Shown: one piece after another, positions 15,416 through 24,269 of the stretch
Numbering within the stretch: the stretch's first letter is position 1
Layout: each line of letters begins with the position of its first letter
Assembly (NCBI RefSeq): GCF_018424685.1
Contig: NZ_QTKX01000001.1
Location: 186,001 to 250,000 of the forward strand
Length of the DNA: 64,000 nt
Origin: Mesobacillus boroniphilus
GTDB lineage: Bacteria; Bacillota; Bacilli; Bacillales; Cytobacillaceae
Reading direction: 5' to 3'
Translations under genes and position numbers: made by a program
The notes under the pieces: generated by a model
Databases searched by the model: none
The model's input: only the letters and a program-made list of their open reading frames with translations
Told to the model about the DNA's origin: nothing

Positions 15416-17446
15416 ATGGCTACGACAAAAAGCTGCTTTTACGAAAATGATCGAAAACTTAATAGCTTTATAGAGGGCAATTCATTCAAAGACCATCGCA
15501 ATCTATTGGTGCAAATCTTTTTCAGTCATAAAGAAAAACGAAAGCTTCAGCACCTTGAGCAGCTGCTTAAAAAGCAGCTTCCCGTATCTGCTGTGTTGAG
15601 CTGTGAAGCAGGCGGCTGCTTCCCTTTAGACACACAATGTGTCGTCTCATTTACTGTGTTCGATGAACAAGAACTCAATCCTACTCTTCAAGATCAATAC
15701 ACCATCAACACATTGAACAGCCTTGTGGAGACCTCACAACAAGACATCCTTCACCTTAACGAAAGCCTCAAAGTTTCCGAGCAATACTATCGTTCGTTGT
15801 TTGACAACAATGGAGATTTTGTCTATTCAACAGATTTAATAGGGAATTTCACAAGTGTCAACCAGGCATTCATGAAAACCTTTGGATATACCGAAAGCGA
15901 ACTTATTGGCAAGTCAGCGCTCGATTTTATCAACAAGGAAGATGTGAACCGTGCCAAAATGCATTTTATTCAGGCACTAAAGGGGAAAAATCAGACCTAT
16001 ACAATCGAGATTACAATCAAGAGCGGCGAAACCCAGATTTTTCAGATCAAAAATATTCCAATTACGATAAATGGTGCATGTGTAGGAACGTATGGTATTG
16101 GCCGAAATATCACCACCCAGAAAAAAACAGAGGAAAAGATCATCCAGCTTGCCTATTATGACCAGGATACGGGATTGCCGAACAGGATGAGGTTCACTGA
16201 ACAGCTCGAAGAAATGATTCACCGTGCCAAGCATAAGAAAGAACTACTTGCCGTACTTGTCATAGATATTGACCGCTTCAAAATCATCAATGACAGTCTT
16301 GGGCATTATGCTGGTGATATTGTATTGAAGGAGCTGGCACAAAGAATCCAGAATCGCCTTCCAGAAGGCGCTTATCTTGGAAGGTTCAGCGGCGATAAAT
16401 TCACCATGATGCTGACAGAGAATGTTAGCATCGATCAGACGACAAGAACAGCCAGAGAATTGCAGAACCTTATATCAATGCCCTTGTTTTATCAGAATCA
16501 GGAGTTCATCGTCACGGCCAGCATTGGAATCAGCTCCTTCCCGGGGGATGGTCTTGATGAGCATGCACTGCTGAAAAATGCGGATATTGCGATGAACCGC
16601 TCGAAAAATCAAGGCGGTAATAAGATTACTTACTTCTCAACCGGAATGAACGATCAGGCATTGGTACGGCTTGAGCTTGAAAGTTATTTAAGAAAAGCGC
16701 TGCAAAAGGATGAGTTCCATCTTTGCTACCAGCCGCTTATGGACTTGAAATCTGGGGAGATTATCTGTACAGAAGCCCTCATCCGCTGGCAGCATCCGCA
16801 TCTTGGACTGGTTTCGCCAGCACAGTTCATTCCTCTTGCAGAGGAAACAGGATTGATTGAGGAAATCGGTGCATGGGTTCTGACAACCGCATGTGTGCAG
16901 ACAAAAGCCTGGCAGCAGAATGGATTCCCCAATCTCGGTATCTCGGTTAATGTATCAGCCTATCAGTTCCAGCAGCATGCTTTTATTGGACAGGTGGTCG
17001 AAGCCCTGGAGACGTCACAGCTTGACCCAGGTTACCTCTCCTTGGAACTGACAGAGAGCGCAATGCTGAAAGATATTGTCTATAGCATTTCGGTTATGAA
17101 ATCGTTGCAGGAACTCGGGGTAAAGGTTTCGATTGATGACTTCGGAACAGGGTACTCGTCATTAAGTTATTTGCGTAATTTGCCAATCGATACGCTTAAA
17201 ATCGACCAATCATTCATCAATAACCTTCATGACGACCCATCCGATATTGCAATCGTCAAGGCAATCATCACCATGGGCCAGGGTCTTTCGGTCAAAATTG
17301 TTGCCGAGGGTGTAGAAACATATGAACAGCTGAATCTTTTAAGAGATTTGGATTGCCATTATGCCCAGGGGTACTACATCCAGAAGCCGCTTGATATAGC
17401 TGCTTTCGAAAAAGGCTTCAGTACTATGGAAAATATTGTGTATTAA
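15416..17446 (+). CDS. PAS-GGDEF-EAL protein, probable c-di-GMP phosphodiesterase with degenerate GGDEF
   Basis: 676 aa from ATG 15416 (TTGGAGA 5 bp upstream; TTG 15404 is within that site). Order: unassigned N-terminus to ~120, PAS domain ~130-245 (YRSLFDNNGDFVYSTDL), GGDEF ~255-415, EAL ~430-670. The GGDEF signature reads SGDKF at 325-329, so diguanylate cyclase activity is unlikely. The EAL domain keeps its catalytic set: EALIRW at 453, SVNVSA, LELTESAM, DDFGTGYSSL, LKIDQ, AEGVET and AQGYY. It is cytosolic: no membrane helix or signal peptide. Predicted role: sensory-controlled hydrolysis of c-di-GMP, with the GGDEF domain possibly binding GTP as a regulator. Confidence 0.9.
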   Translation: MATTKSCFYENDRKLNSFIEGNSFKDHRNLLVQIFFSHKEKRKLQHLEQLLKKQLPVSAVLSCEAGGCFPLDTQCVVSFTVFDEQELNPTLQDQYTINTLNSLVETSQQDILHLNESLKVSEQYYRSLFDNNGDFVYSTDLIGNFTSVNQAFMKTFGYTESELIGKSALDFINKEDVNRAKMHFIQALKGKNQTYTIEITIKSGETQIFQIKNIPITINGACVGTYGIGRNITTQKKTEEKIIQLAYYDQDTGLPNRMRFTEQLEEMIHRAKHKKELLAVLVIDIDRFKIINDSLGHYAGDIVLKELAQRIQNRLPEGAYLGRFSGDKFTMMLTENVSIDQTTRTARELQNLISMPLFYQNQEFIVTASIGISSFPGDGLDEHALLKNADIAMNRSKNQGGNKITYFSTGMNDQALVRLELESYLRKALQKDEFHLCYQPLMDLKSGEIICTEALIRWQHPHLGLVSPAQFIPLAEETGLIEEIGAWVLTTACVQTKAWQQNGFPNLGISVNVSAYQFQQHAFIGQVVEALETSQLDPGYLSLELTESAMLKDIVYSISVMKSLQELGVKVSIDDFGTGYSSLSYLRNLPIDTLKIDQSFINNLHDDPSDIAIVKAIITMGQGLSVKIVAEGVETYEQLNLLRDLDCHYAQGYYIQKPLDIAAFEKGFSTMENIVY

Positions 17447-17461
17447 GTGAAATAAATACAA

Positions 17462-17494
17462 AGCCTGCACATTGAGTGCAGGCTCTTTTTTTTG
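17462..17494 (+). terminator. Terminator after the EAL-protein gene
   Basis: GCCTGCAC pairs with GTGCAGGC around ATTGA, followed by TCTTTTTTTT. Confidence 0.92.
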
Positions 17495-17519
17495 TCGGTG
17501 CTGACCAAGGCGCTTACCT
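17494..17519. repeat. 3'-end fragment of the interspersed ~120-bp element
   Basis: TGTCGGTGCTGACCAAGGCG and the following CTTACCTTTT match the end of the element seen complete at 45130 and 49613. It abuts the 3' end of yisN. Confidence 0.65.
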
Positions 17520-17524
17520 TTTCT

Positions 17525-18085
17525 TCAGGAAATTCTCTCGATAACGGTCCGTTTCCCGTTGTTCAAGGTTAATTCGAACCTGTCATTTTGTGTTTCAAAA
17601 TAATCAAAGTGGTGCTGCACACTGCAGATGTATTCTTCATTATCAAGAATCAAAAAGTTGACTCCTGAAACCCCTTTTTCGTGATCGAGAAAGGTCAGAT
17701 GGTTATAACAATAGATGCAATCATAGATCGAAAAATTGAGCGAATTCAATGTATTGATAAATTGGACAAACGCTTCATTATTCAGTTCATCGAGCAAACG
17801 CTCGAATGAATAGATCAGCTGCTTCCTGATCCTGATCATTTCCTGATCCTGCAAGATGATTTTTTCATTGCCGGTTTGAACATAGCCGTTATCCAGCAAA
17901 AACCCCTTGCACCATTTATTGTTTCGCTGCACTTCAATCTCTTGATGGATGAATTCATCGACAAGTGCGGCCTCTTCTGTTTCTTCATCAAAGAAAACCC
18001 ATTGTGAATTAATATATTCTACTGTCCCGGTGTTGAATGCCCGGGGCTGGAATTCAATTAGATTGCTTCGTTGTTGTCGATTCAT
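17525..18085 (-). CDS. yisN: YisN-like DUF2777 protein
   Basis: 186 aa with CGGAGGATCC upstream of the ATG. It has no signal peptide or membrane helix; the sequence is mixed alpha/beta with an acidic central region and the conserved YDCIYCYNHLTFL and FLILDNEEYICSVQHH segments of DUF2777. Function unknown. Its place upstream of asnO, on the opposite strand, agrees with yisN-asnO in B. subtilis. Confidence 0.8.
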   Translation of the reverse strand: MNRQQRSNLIEFQPRAFNTGTVEYINSQWVFFDEETEEAALVDEFIHQEIEVQRNNKWCKGFLLDNGYVQTGNEKIILQDQEMIRIRKQLIYSFERLLDELNNEAFVQFINTLNSLNFSIYDCIYCYNHLTFLDHEKGVSGVNFLILDNEEYICSVQHHFDYFETQNDRFELTLNNGKRTVIERIS

Positions 18086-18276
18086 TTGGATCCTCCGTTA
18101 ATTATCGCTCACCTTCTTTGTAGACATATTCTGGCGAATTTATAACATGATTTATAAGATAGGCAATTAACCAGTTGGGATGTTTATGCATAAGATGAGT
18201 AATGCTTAAGCAATTGTTAGTTTCTGAAAGTGCTTATTGACAACAAAAAAGTTCCGCTGAAAGGAATGATCAAAAA

Positions 18277-20124
18277 ATGTGTGGAATAACTGGCTGGATA
18301 GACTATCGTAAAAATTTGGATCATGAACGGGAGACCATGGAAAAAATGGCGGAAACTTTAAGTAAAAGAGGTCCTGACGATACCAATGTATGGACTTCCG
18401 GGCATGCTGCACTGGGGCATAAAAGGCTAGTGGTTGTCGATCCCGAGGGCGGCAAACAGCCAATGACCAGAACACAAGGAGATAACCGTTATACCATTTG
18501 TTATAACGGAGAACTTTATAATACGGAAGACCTCAGAAAAGCACTGCTATTAAAAGGATATTCTTTTAACGGCCATTCTGATACAGAGGTTTTGCTTACT
18601 TCTTTCATGGAATGGAAAGAAAACTGCCTGGAGCATTTGAATGGGATCTTCGCCTTTGCTGTCTGGGATCACAAGCAGGAACAACTGTTCATCGGCCGCG
18701 ACCGTCTTGGCGTGAAGCCGCTGTTTTTCCTTGAAACATCATCGGGTCTTATGTTTGCTTCTGAACAAAAGGCACTGCTGGCGAATCCAGAGGTGAAGGC
18801 TGAAGTAGACAGGGAAGGGCTTTGTGAGGTGTTTGGGCTTGGACCATCCCGTTCTCCCGGTGCAGGTATCTTTAAAAATATGAAGGAACTTCGGCCGGGC
18901 CACGGGCTGACTTTTTCAAAAAATGGTTTGAAAATATGGAGATATTGGAACGTAAAAAGCGAGAAACACACTGATACTCTTGATGAAACAGCTGACAAAG
19001 TGCGGGAATTGTTCACAGATGCTGTCACCAGACAGCTGGTTTCAGATGTTCCACTATGTACCTTCCTCTCCGGCGGACTCGATTCAAGCGCAATCACCGC
19101 AATTGCTGCGGATCATTACAAGTCGGAGGGCATGGGCAGCCTGCATACTTACTCAATCGATTACGAAGGCAATGACAAGTATTTCAAGAAAAATGAATTC
19201 CAGCCAAACGCTGATGCCTTTTGGATCAATAAGATGACGGAAACATTTGGTACCGTTCACCATAACAGCATCATATCCCAGCAGGATCTGGCAGGCTACT
19301 TAACTGAAGCTGTCCATGTCAGGGACCTGCCAGGAATGGCAGACATCGATTCATCACTGCTCTGGTTCTGCCGGGAAATCAAACAGGATTTCACCGTAGG
19401 ACTTTCAGGTGAATGTGCTGACGAGATCTTTGGGGGCTATCCATGGTTTCATAGGGAGGAAGATCTGAATAGAACGGGATTCCCGTGGATGCGGTCGATT
19501 AATGAGCGTCAAAACATGCTGAGGGACCATTGGCGGAAAAAATTGAATCTTGAAGACTATATGATGGATAAGTTCAATGATACGATCGGAGAGGTTCCGG
19601 TACTGGATGGTGAAAGTCAAGTAGATGCTAAGCGGAGGCAATTATTCTATCTAAATATTATCTGGTTCATGACAACACTTTTAGATCGGAAGGACCGGAT
19701 GAGCATGGGTGCCAGCCTTGAAGTGAGGGTTCCGTTCGCCGACCACCGGCTTGTAGAATATGTCTGGAACATCCCATGGGAAATGAAGATGCATGGAAAC
19801 AGGGAAAAAGGAATCCTGCGCAAAGCATTGGAAGGCGTATTGCCAGATGAAGTATTATATCGTAAAAAAAGTCCGTATCCTAAGACTCATCATCCAGCCT
19901 ATACCCAGGCAGTGCAAGGAATGCTGTCAGATTTCATGGGCGATTCAAACAGTGCACTACATGAATTCTTCGACAGGACCACCCTTCAGAAAATGATTGA
20001 AACCGAAGGCCAATCCTTCAACGTACCGTGGTTCGGCCAGTTGATGACAGGACCGCAGCTATTGGCACAGCTAGCGCAAATCCATATCTGGTTCAGGGAT
20101 TACAATATCAATATAGCAGACTAA
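18277..20124 (+). CDS. asnO: Asparagine synthetase (glutamine-hydrolysing), AsnO type
   Basis: 615 aa. Cys2 of MCGITGWIDY is the glutaminase nucleophile of the class II N-terminal domain (1-210); the synthetase domain has the PP-loop FLSGGLDSSA at 263-272. It converts aspartate, glutamine and ATP to asparagine, glutamate, AMP and PPi. B. subtilis has three such enzymes; length and the adjacent yisN point to AsnO, which is linked to sporulation there. AAAGGAATG precedes the ATG. Confidence 0.92.
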   Translation: MCGITGWIDYRKNLDHERETMEKMAETLSKRGPDDTNVWTSGHAALGHKRLVVVDPEGGKQPMTRTQGDNRYTICYNGELYNTEDLRKALLLKGYSFNGHSDTEVLLTSFMEWKENCLEHLNGIFAFAVWDHKQEQLFIGRDRLGVKPLFFLETSSGLMFASEQKALLANPEVKAEVDREGLCEVFGLGPSRSPGAGIFKNMKELRPGHGLTFSKNGLKIWRYWNVKSEKHTDTLDETADKVRELFTDAVTRQLVSDVPLCTFLSGGLDSSAITAIAADHYKSEGMGSLHTYSIDYEGNDKYFKKNEFQPNADAFWINKMTETFGTVHHNSIISQQDLAGYLTEAVHVRDLPGMADIDSSLLWFCREIKQDFTVGLSGECADEIFGGYPWFHREEDLNRTGFPWMRSINERQNMLRDHWRKKLNLEDYMMDKFNDTIGEVPVLDGESQVDAKRRQLFYLNIIWFMTTLLDRKDRMSMGASLEVRVPFADHRLVEYVWNIPWEMKMHGNREKGILRKALEGVLPDEVLYRKKSPYPKTHHPAYTQAVQGMLSDFMGDSNSALHEFFDRTTLQKMIETEGQSFNVPWFGQLMTGPQLLAQLAQIHIWFRDYNINIAD

Positions 20125-20126
20125 AA

Positions 20127-20158
20127 AAGCAAGCCCGTGATGGGCTTGCTTCAATTTT
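20127..20158 (+). terminator. Terminator after asnO
   Basis: AAGCAAGCCC pairs with GGGCTTGCTT around GTGAT, followed by CAATTTT. Confidence 0.85.
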
Positions 20159-20611
20159 AAATATTTTAAGAGCTCTGGCTACTGGCGCTTCACCTTTTCG
20201 AATAAGAGGTTTTTTCTACATGAAAAGATGATCTATTTATAAAATTCGACTTTTATGTATCGAAAAATTCTGTAAAATAAACAATGAGGGAATTTTGAGA
20301 GATAGCAACAGAAGATCTAAGCCGGATGAATCTACGGGATTTGTTTCTGGGGTGCACACTGAAAGTGAAAATGTTTTGGAATTTGAAAACATAGATGAAG
20401 GCTGTTTTCGCATTAACTGTTGCTCTTCGATGATATACTCGTATCCGCATTATTAAAGGTATCGGAGCTCTTTTCGAGGAGATTTCTAAAGGGAATTTCC
20501 GATTATACGCATGAAAACCCAGGTGCCGGTCTTACTCTTGTTGAGAAAGTAACAAAATTTACGAAAAGAGCTGAGATGAAAGAAAAATGAGTAAAGGGAG
20601 GGGGCTATAAC
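20159..20611. other. 450-bp region without a convincing gene; possible decayed coding sequence
   Basis: Two overlapping plus-strand frames without good start sites are open: about 20240-20455 and 20417-20590, the latter ending in ISDYTHENPGAGLTLVEKV and a basic tail. Both have protein-like composition but I recognise no family. A frameshifted remnant of one gene is possible. Near 20185 a short ACTGGCGCTTCACCTTTT resembles the end of the interspersed element. No hairpin or clear promoter stands out before the nitronate monooxygenase gene. Confidence 0.35.
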
Positions 20612-21718
20612 ATGTGGGATAACAGGGTAAATGAGTTATTGAATATTGAATATCCAATTATACAAGCGCCAATGGCAGGAGGGGTGACAACCCCGGAACT
20701 GGTAGCATCGGTATCAAACGCAGGCGGCCTGGGTATGGTCGGTGCAGGATATATGGAACCAGGCCAGTTGAGAAGTCAAATAAGGGAAATCAAGATGCTA
20801 ACGAGCAGGTCGTATGGAGTAAATTTTTTCATTCCGGCCGATTTTCGAATTTCAAAGCTTGATTTCGACTTGGCCTTCAACAGACTCCAGTCTGTTCGTG
20901 ATGAGTTGAATATAAAGGAAGAGGTCCTGGTCCTCCCGGATCCGAAAGAGGATCAGGTTAAATTTGCCGAGTTGCTGGACGTCATCATCGAAGAAAAAGT
21001 CCCTGTCTGCTCATTTACCTTTGGCATTCCTTCGGAAGAAGTCATCTCAAAGTTGAAAAGGAAGGGTGTCATCCTCGTTGGAACTGCTACAAGTGTAAAT
21101 GAAGCAGTGATGAATGAAAATGCAGGTATGGATATCGTTGTTGGCCAGGGAAGTGAAGCGGGCGGGCATCGCGGGTCTTTTTCGGAAAATGGTGGAGATC
21201 ATTTGATTGGATTAATGTCGCTGATTCCCCAGATAACAGATAGGGTATCAATACCAGTTATTGCTGCCGGAGGGATCATGAATGGAAAAGGGTTCATAGC
21301 TGCGCTCTGTTTGGGGGCAAAGGGAGTGCAAATGGGGACTGCTTTCCTGACCTGCAAAGAAAGCGGTGCCCACAAAGTATACAAAGAAGCTGTTCTCCAG
21401 GCAACCGATTCAGATACTGTCTTGACCCGGGCATTTTCAGGGAAATGGGCCAGAGGTATCAAGAATCAATTCATAATAGAACTTGAAGAAAGTATGGTTC
21501 CTATTCCTGATTATCCAATTCAAAATAAACTGACCAGTAAAATAAGAAAGGCAGCAGCCACAGAGAATGACAGTCGGTTCATGTCGCTTTGGTCGGGACA
21601 AAGTCCAGGGCTGGCAAAGGATCAAACCGTTAAGGACTTAATCAGAAATATTGTTTCCGAAGCTGAGGAAATAAGGGCATCAATTGGAGGAACAGGTATC
21701 GCACCCGGGTCAATTTAA
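20612..21718 (+). CDS. Nitronate monooxygenase (2-nitropropane dioxygenase family)
   Basis: 368 aa, AAAGGGAGGGGG upstream of the ATG. FMN-binding TIM barrel: YPIIQAPMAGGVTTPELVAS at the N-terminus, GTATSVNEA, VVGQGSEAGGHRG (the His of the active site), IPVIAAGGI and GVQMGTAFL (phosphate grip). It oxidises alkyl nitronates such as propionate-3-nitronate to detoxify them. It appears as a single gene, with no neighbour suggesting a pathway. Confidence 0.9.
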   Translation: MWDNRVNELLNIEYPIIQAPMAGGVTTPELVASVSNAGGLGMVGAGYMEPGQLRSQIREIKMLTSRSYGVNFFIPADFRISKLDFDLAFNRLQSVRDELNIKEEVLVLPDPKEDQVKFAELLDVIIEEKVPVCSFTFGIPSEEVISKLKRKGVILVGTATSVNEAVMNENAGMDIVVGQGSEAGGHRGSFSENGGDHLIGLMSLIPQITDRVSIPVIAAGGIMNGKGFIAALCLGAKGVQMGTAFLTCKESGAHKVYKEAVLQATDSDTVLTRAFSGKWARGIKNQFIIELEESMVPIPDYPIQNKLTSKIRKAAATENDSRFMSLWSGQSPGLAKDQTVKDLIRNIVSEAEEIRASIGGTGIAPGSI

Positions 21719-21845
21719 GTATGGAATATTCGAAGATTAATATGCTAGAGTTATCAGCTAAAGTAATGGACAAGAGGCCATAAAAGCGCATCTTCGTCCA
21801 TGGTAACAGCCACTATGAATTCAGTTCAACTAAAGGATGCTTTTT

Positions 21846-23468
21846 ATGAGAATGGGTTTAAGGACTAAAATGTTAATTATGTCTTTTTTTGTTGTTTCAA
21901 TCTCTATTTTTACTAGTGGACTAATCATGGTTTACAGTATTTCGAATGCTTTTGAAAAAGAGCTGGGTGAGCGGGCTACAGCCATAGCCAGAACAGTTGC
22001 CCAAATGTCCAGTATCCGAAATAATGTCGGAAAGCCGGGAGGAGAAACTATTATCCAGCCTTTTGCGGAACGGACCAGACTTGCTACCAATGTGGATTAT
22101 ATTGTGATCATAGATATGAATCGTATCCGATACTCACATCCATCAGAAAGCCTTATTGGCAAGGAGTTTGTCGGTGGGGATGAGAAGGCATCATTGTCAG
22201 AACATGAGTATGTGTCAAAAGCGAAAGGGACATTGGGCAATTCGGTCAGGGCTTTTGTGCCGATTATGAATGAAGAAGGAGTGGTTCAGGTCGGGGTAGC
22301 CGTTGTCGGGATTCTTACTCCAACTTTCCATTCTCTTGTAGCACAGTATCAGAATGATATCTTTCTTTCTCTTATATGGGGCTTGTTGATTGGGCTGTTC
22401 GGTTCTTTAGTCCTGGCAAATAATATCAAAAAACAAACATTTAACCTGGAGCCTTATGAAATTGCCAGGCTGGCCGAAGAACGTTCAGCAGTAATGCAGG
22501 CAATGGATATGGGGATCATTGCTGCTGATGAAAACGGGAAAATCACTTTTATGAATCGGCTGGCTAAAGAATACGTGTTTAATGACTCAGAAAAAGAAAT
22601 AACAAGGGACAATAGCTTGACAGAGATTCTTCCTAATTTAAATGATAGTATATCAAAAGCCCTCTATAACACTCATTCCCTGCAAATTACAAATCGGAGT
22701 ATGAATATATTTGATAAAATTTATCTGGTATCTCTCTATCCGATTTACGTTAAGGGTGATTCGGCTGGCTCATTTATTACAATGGTTGATAAGACTGAAG
22801 CAAACCGTCTGGCTGAAGAGCTTACAGGGGTAAAAACGCTGGTGGATGCCTTAAGGGCGCAAAATCACGAATATATGAATAAACTACATAGCATTGCAGG
22901 TTTAATACAATTGGAAAGAACCGAAGAAGCCCTTGATATTATAATTGATGAAACAACCGATGAAGAGAATATCATTCAATTTCTGAAGGATTCGATATCG
23001 GACTATTCTATTTCGGGCTTGCTTTTAGGAAAAAGAGCAAGGGCCCGGGAGCTTGGAATCCAGTTTCATTTTGACAGGCGCAGTTATCTGCATCACCTTT
23101 TGGATGGCTTCAGTCCAGGTGATATTATCACAGTCCTTGGAAATTTGATTGAAAATGCCTTTGAGGCATATTTACCTCAAGAAAGAAATAAAATCGTCGT
23201 ATGCTTTCTGCAGGGTGATGAAAATCATTTGATGATTATGGTACGGGACAAAGGGAAAGGAATCAGGGCTGAAGATCGGAACAATATTTTCACATACGGT
23301 TTCAGCACTAAGGCAAAGGAAGGTAGAGGGATTGGACTGGCCCTTGTCAAGCAGATTGTCGAGTCCCAGGGAGGAAAGGTCGAAATACATTCCGAAATCA
23401 ACAAAGGGACAGAAATAACCATTGAAGTTGAAAGAAGGGGAGAGAATGATAAAAGTTTTTATAGTTGA
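21846..23468 (+). CDS. dctS: Sensor histidine kinase, DcuS/CitA/DctS type
   Basis: 540 aa; ATG 21846 is preferred because TAAAGG lies 9 bp upstream while ATG 21837 abuts it. Two membrane helices (about 8-30 and 173-196) enclose an extracytoplasmic PAS domain with RYSHPSESLIGKEF, the citrate/C4-dicarboxylate-binding hallmark. A cytoplasmic PAS (~215-320), the H-box NHEYMNKLH with His341, and the ATPase N/G boxes (LIENAFEA, DKGKGI, GRGIGLALVKQ) follow. It should autophosphorylate when a di- or tricarboxylate binds outside the cell. The neighbours (regulator, DctP-like lipoprotein, TRAP transporter, D-malate/tartrate dehydrogenase) point to a C4-dicarboxylate. It overlaps the regulator gene by 23 bp. 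Confidence 0.88.
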   Translation: MRMGLRTKMLIMSFFVVSISIFTSGLIMVYSISNAFEKELGERATAIARTVAQMSSIRNNVGKPGGETIIQPFAERTRLATNVDYIVIIDMNRIRYSHPSESLIGKEFVGGDEKASLSEHEYVSKAKGTLGNSVRAFVPIMNEEGVVQVGVAVVGILTPTFHSLVAQYQNDIFLSLIWGLLIGLFGSLVLANNIKKQTFNLEPYEIARLAEERSAVMQAMDMGIIAADENGKITFMNRLAKEYVFNDSEKEITRDNSLTEILPNLNDSISKALYNTHSLQITNRSMNIFDKIYLVSLYPIYVKGDSAGSFITMVDKTEANRLAEELTGVKTLVDALRAQNHEYMNKLHSIAGLIQLERTEEALDIIIDETTDEENIIQFLKDSISDYSISGLLLGKRARARELGIQFHFDRRSYLHHLLDGFSPGDIITVLGNLIENAFEAYLPQERNKIVVCFLQGDENHLMIMVRDKGKGIRAEDRNNIFTYGFSTKAKEGRGIGLALVKQIVESQGGKVEIHSEINKGTEITIEVERRGENDKSFYS

Positions 23469-24105
23469 AGACGATCCGATGGTTCTTGACGTAAATATTG
23501 GATTCCTGAAAAGGCTTCCCTTATTCCAATTGTGCGGTTCAACTACCCTGGGAGCAGAAGCTGTCAAGGAGATTCAAGAGCTGAAGCCAGATTTGATACT
23601 CCTTGATATGTTTTTGCCGGATTTATCCGGCATGGAAGTAATGAAGTTGATACGAGAAAGGAATATCCCTACGGATGTCATTATGATTACTGCAGCGAGA
23701 GATGCCCAGACCATCCATGATTTTTTCCGGTTAGGTGCGGTTGATTATTTGGTGAAGCCCTTCCGTTTTGACCGATTTAAATCAGCGCTCGAGACATACG
23801 AGAAAATGTGGAATAAATTAAATGCAGCTCCAAACCTGCAGCAGGAAGACATCGATGAATTCAAACAAATACAAGGACAGGCAGAATATTTACCAAAAGG
23901 CCTAAGTGAAAAAACGCTTAAGCAGATTTTTTTTGCATTGATGGAACAGGAAGAACCTGTTACGTCCGAAAGCCTTGCATCTGTATTGGGGATGGCAAGG
24001 GTGACGGTAAGGAGATATTTGGAGTATCTTGTACAAACTAAAAAAATCAGGGTGCATATCCAATATGGAAGTGTCGGACGGCCAAGTCATTATTATTTTA
24101 TTTGA
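23446..24105 (+). CDS. dctR: Response regulator, DctR/CitT/DcuR type
   Basis: 219 aa; ATG 23446 has GAAGGGGAG upstream and lies inside the end of the kinase gene. Receiver domain with the acidic pair EDD (8-10), phospho-acceptor Asp54 in LLLDMFLPD and Lys in YLVKPFRF; the C-terminal part (150-219) is a winged helix (VTSESLASVLGMARVTVRRYLEYL) as in CitT/DctR. Partner of the upstream kinase. It likely activates the following transport genes. Confidence 0.9.
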   Translation: MIKVFIVEDDPMVLDVNIGFLKRLPLFQLCGSTTLGAEAVKEIQELKPDLILLDMFLPDLSGMEVMKLIRERNIPTDVIMITAARDAQTIHDFFRLGAVDYLVKPFRFDRFKSALETYEKMWNKLNAAPNLQQEDIDEFKQIQGQAEYLPKGLSEKTLKQIFFALMEQEEPVTSESLASVLGMARVTVRRYLEYLVQTKKIRVHIQYGSVGRPSHYYFI

Positions 24106-24133
24106 TTAAAAATATTAAAAGACCAAAAAGACC

Positions 24134-24156
24134 AAAAAGACCATTATGGTCTTTTT
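24134..24156 (+). terminator. Terminator after the dctSR-like pair, with direct repeats
   Basis: AAAAAGACC pairs with GGTCTTTTT around ATTAT. The left arm is the third of three tandem AAAAGACC-type octamers (24117-24142), so slipped pairings are possible. Confidence 0.82.
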
Positions 24157-24157
24157 C

Positions 24158-24186
24158 TTGTTGATGTTATGAAAGCGCTTTATAAT
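24158..24186 (+). promoter_or_regulatory. Sigma-A promoter of the DctP/DctB-like gene
   Basis: TTGTTG (24158-24163), 17-bp spacer, TATAAT (24181-24186). The transcript would begin near 24193, about 77 bp before the GTG start. Confidence 0.65.
24170..24183. promoter_or_regulatory. cre-like site overlapping the promoter
   Basis: TGAAAGCGCTTTAT matches 12 of 14 positions of the cre consensus TGNAANCGNWWNCA. It covers the spacer and first bases of the -10 box, a position where CcpA would repress. Confidence 0.6.
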
Positions 24187-24195
24187 TCGAATTAT
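24182..24195. promoter_or_regulatory. Perfect 14-bp palindrome at the transcription start
   Basis: ATAATTCGAATTAT is its own reverse complement and covers the -10 box and predicted start. It could be an operator for an unidentified regulator; the A/T content makes chance occurrence fairly likely. Confidence 0.35.
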
Positions 24196-24269
24196 CAAAA
24201 TATAGACAAAAAGTTTTCATTGAATTGTCGATATTTTGCCATGAATGCAGGAAGGGGCATGTTGAACCA

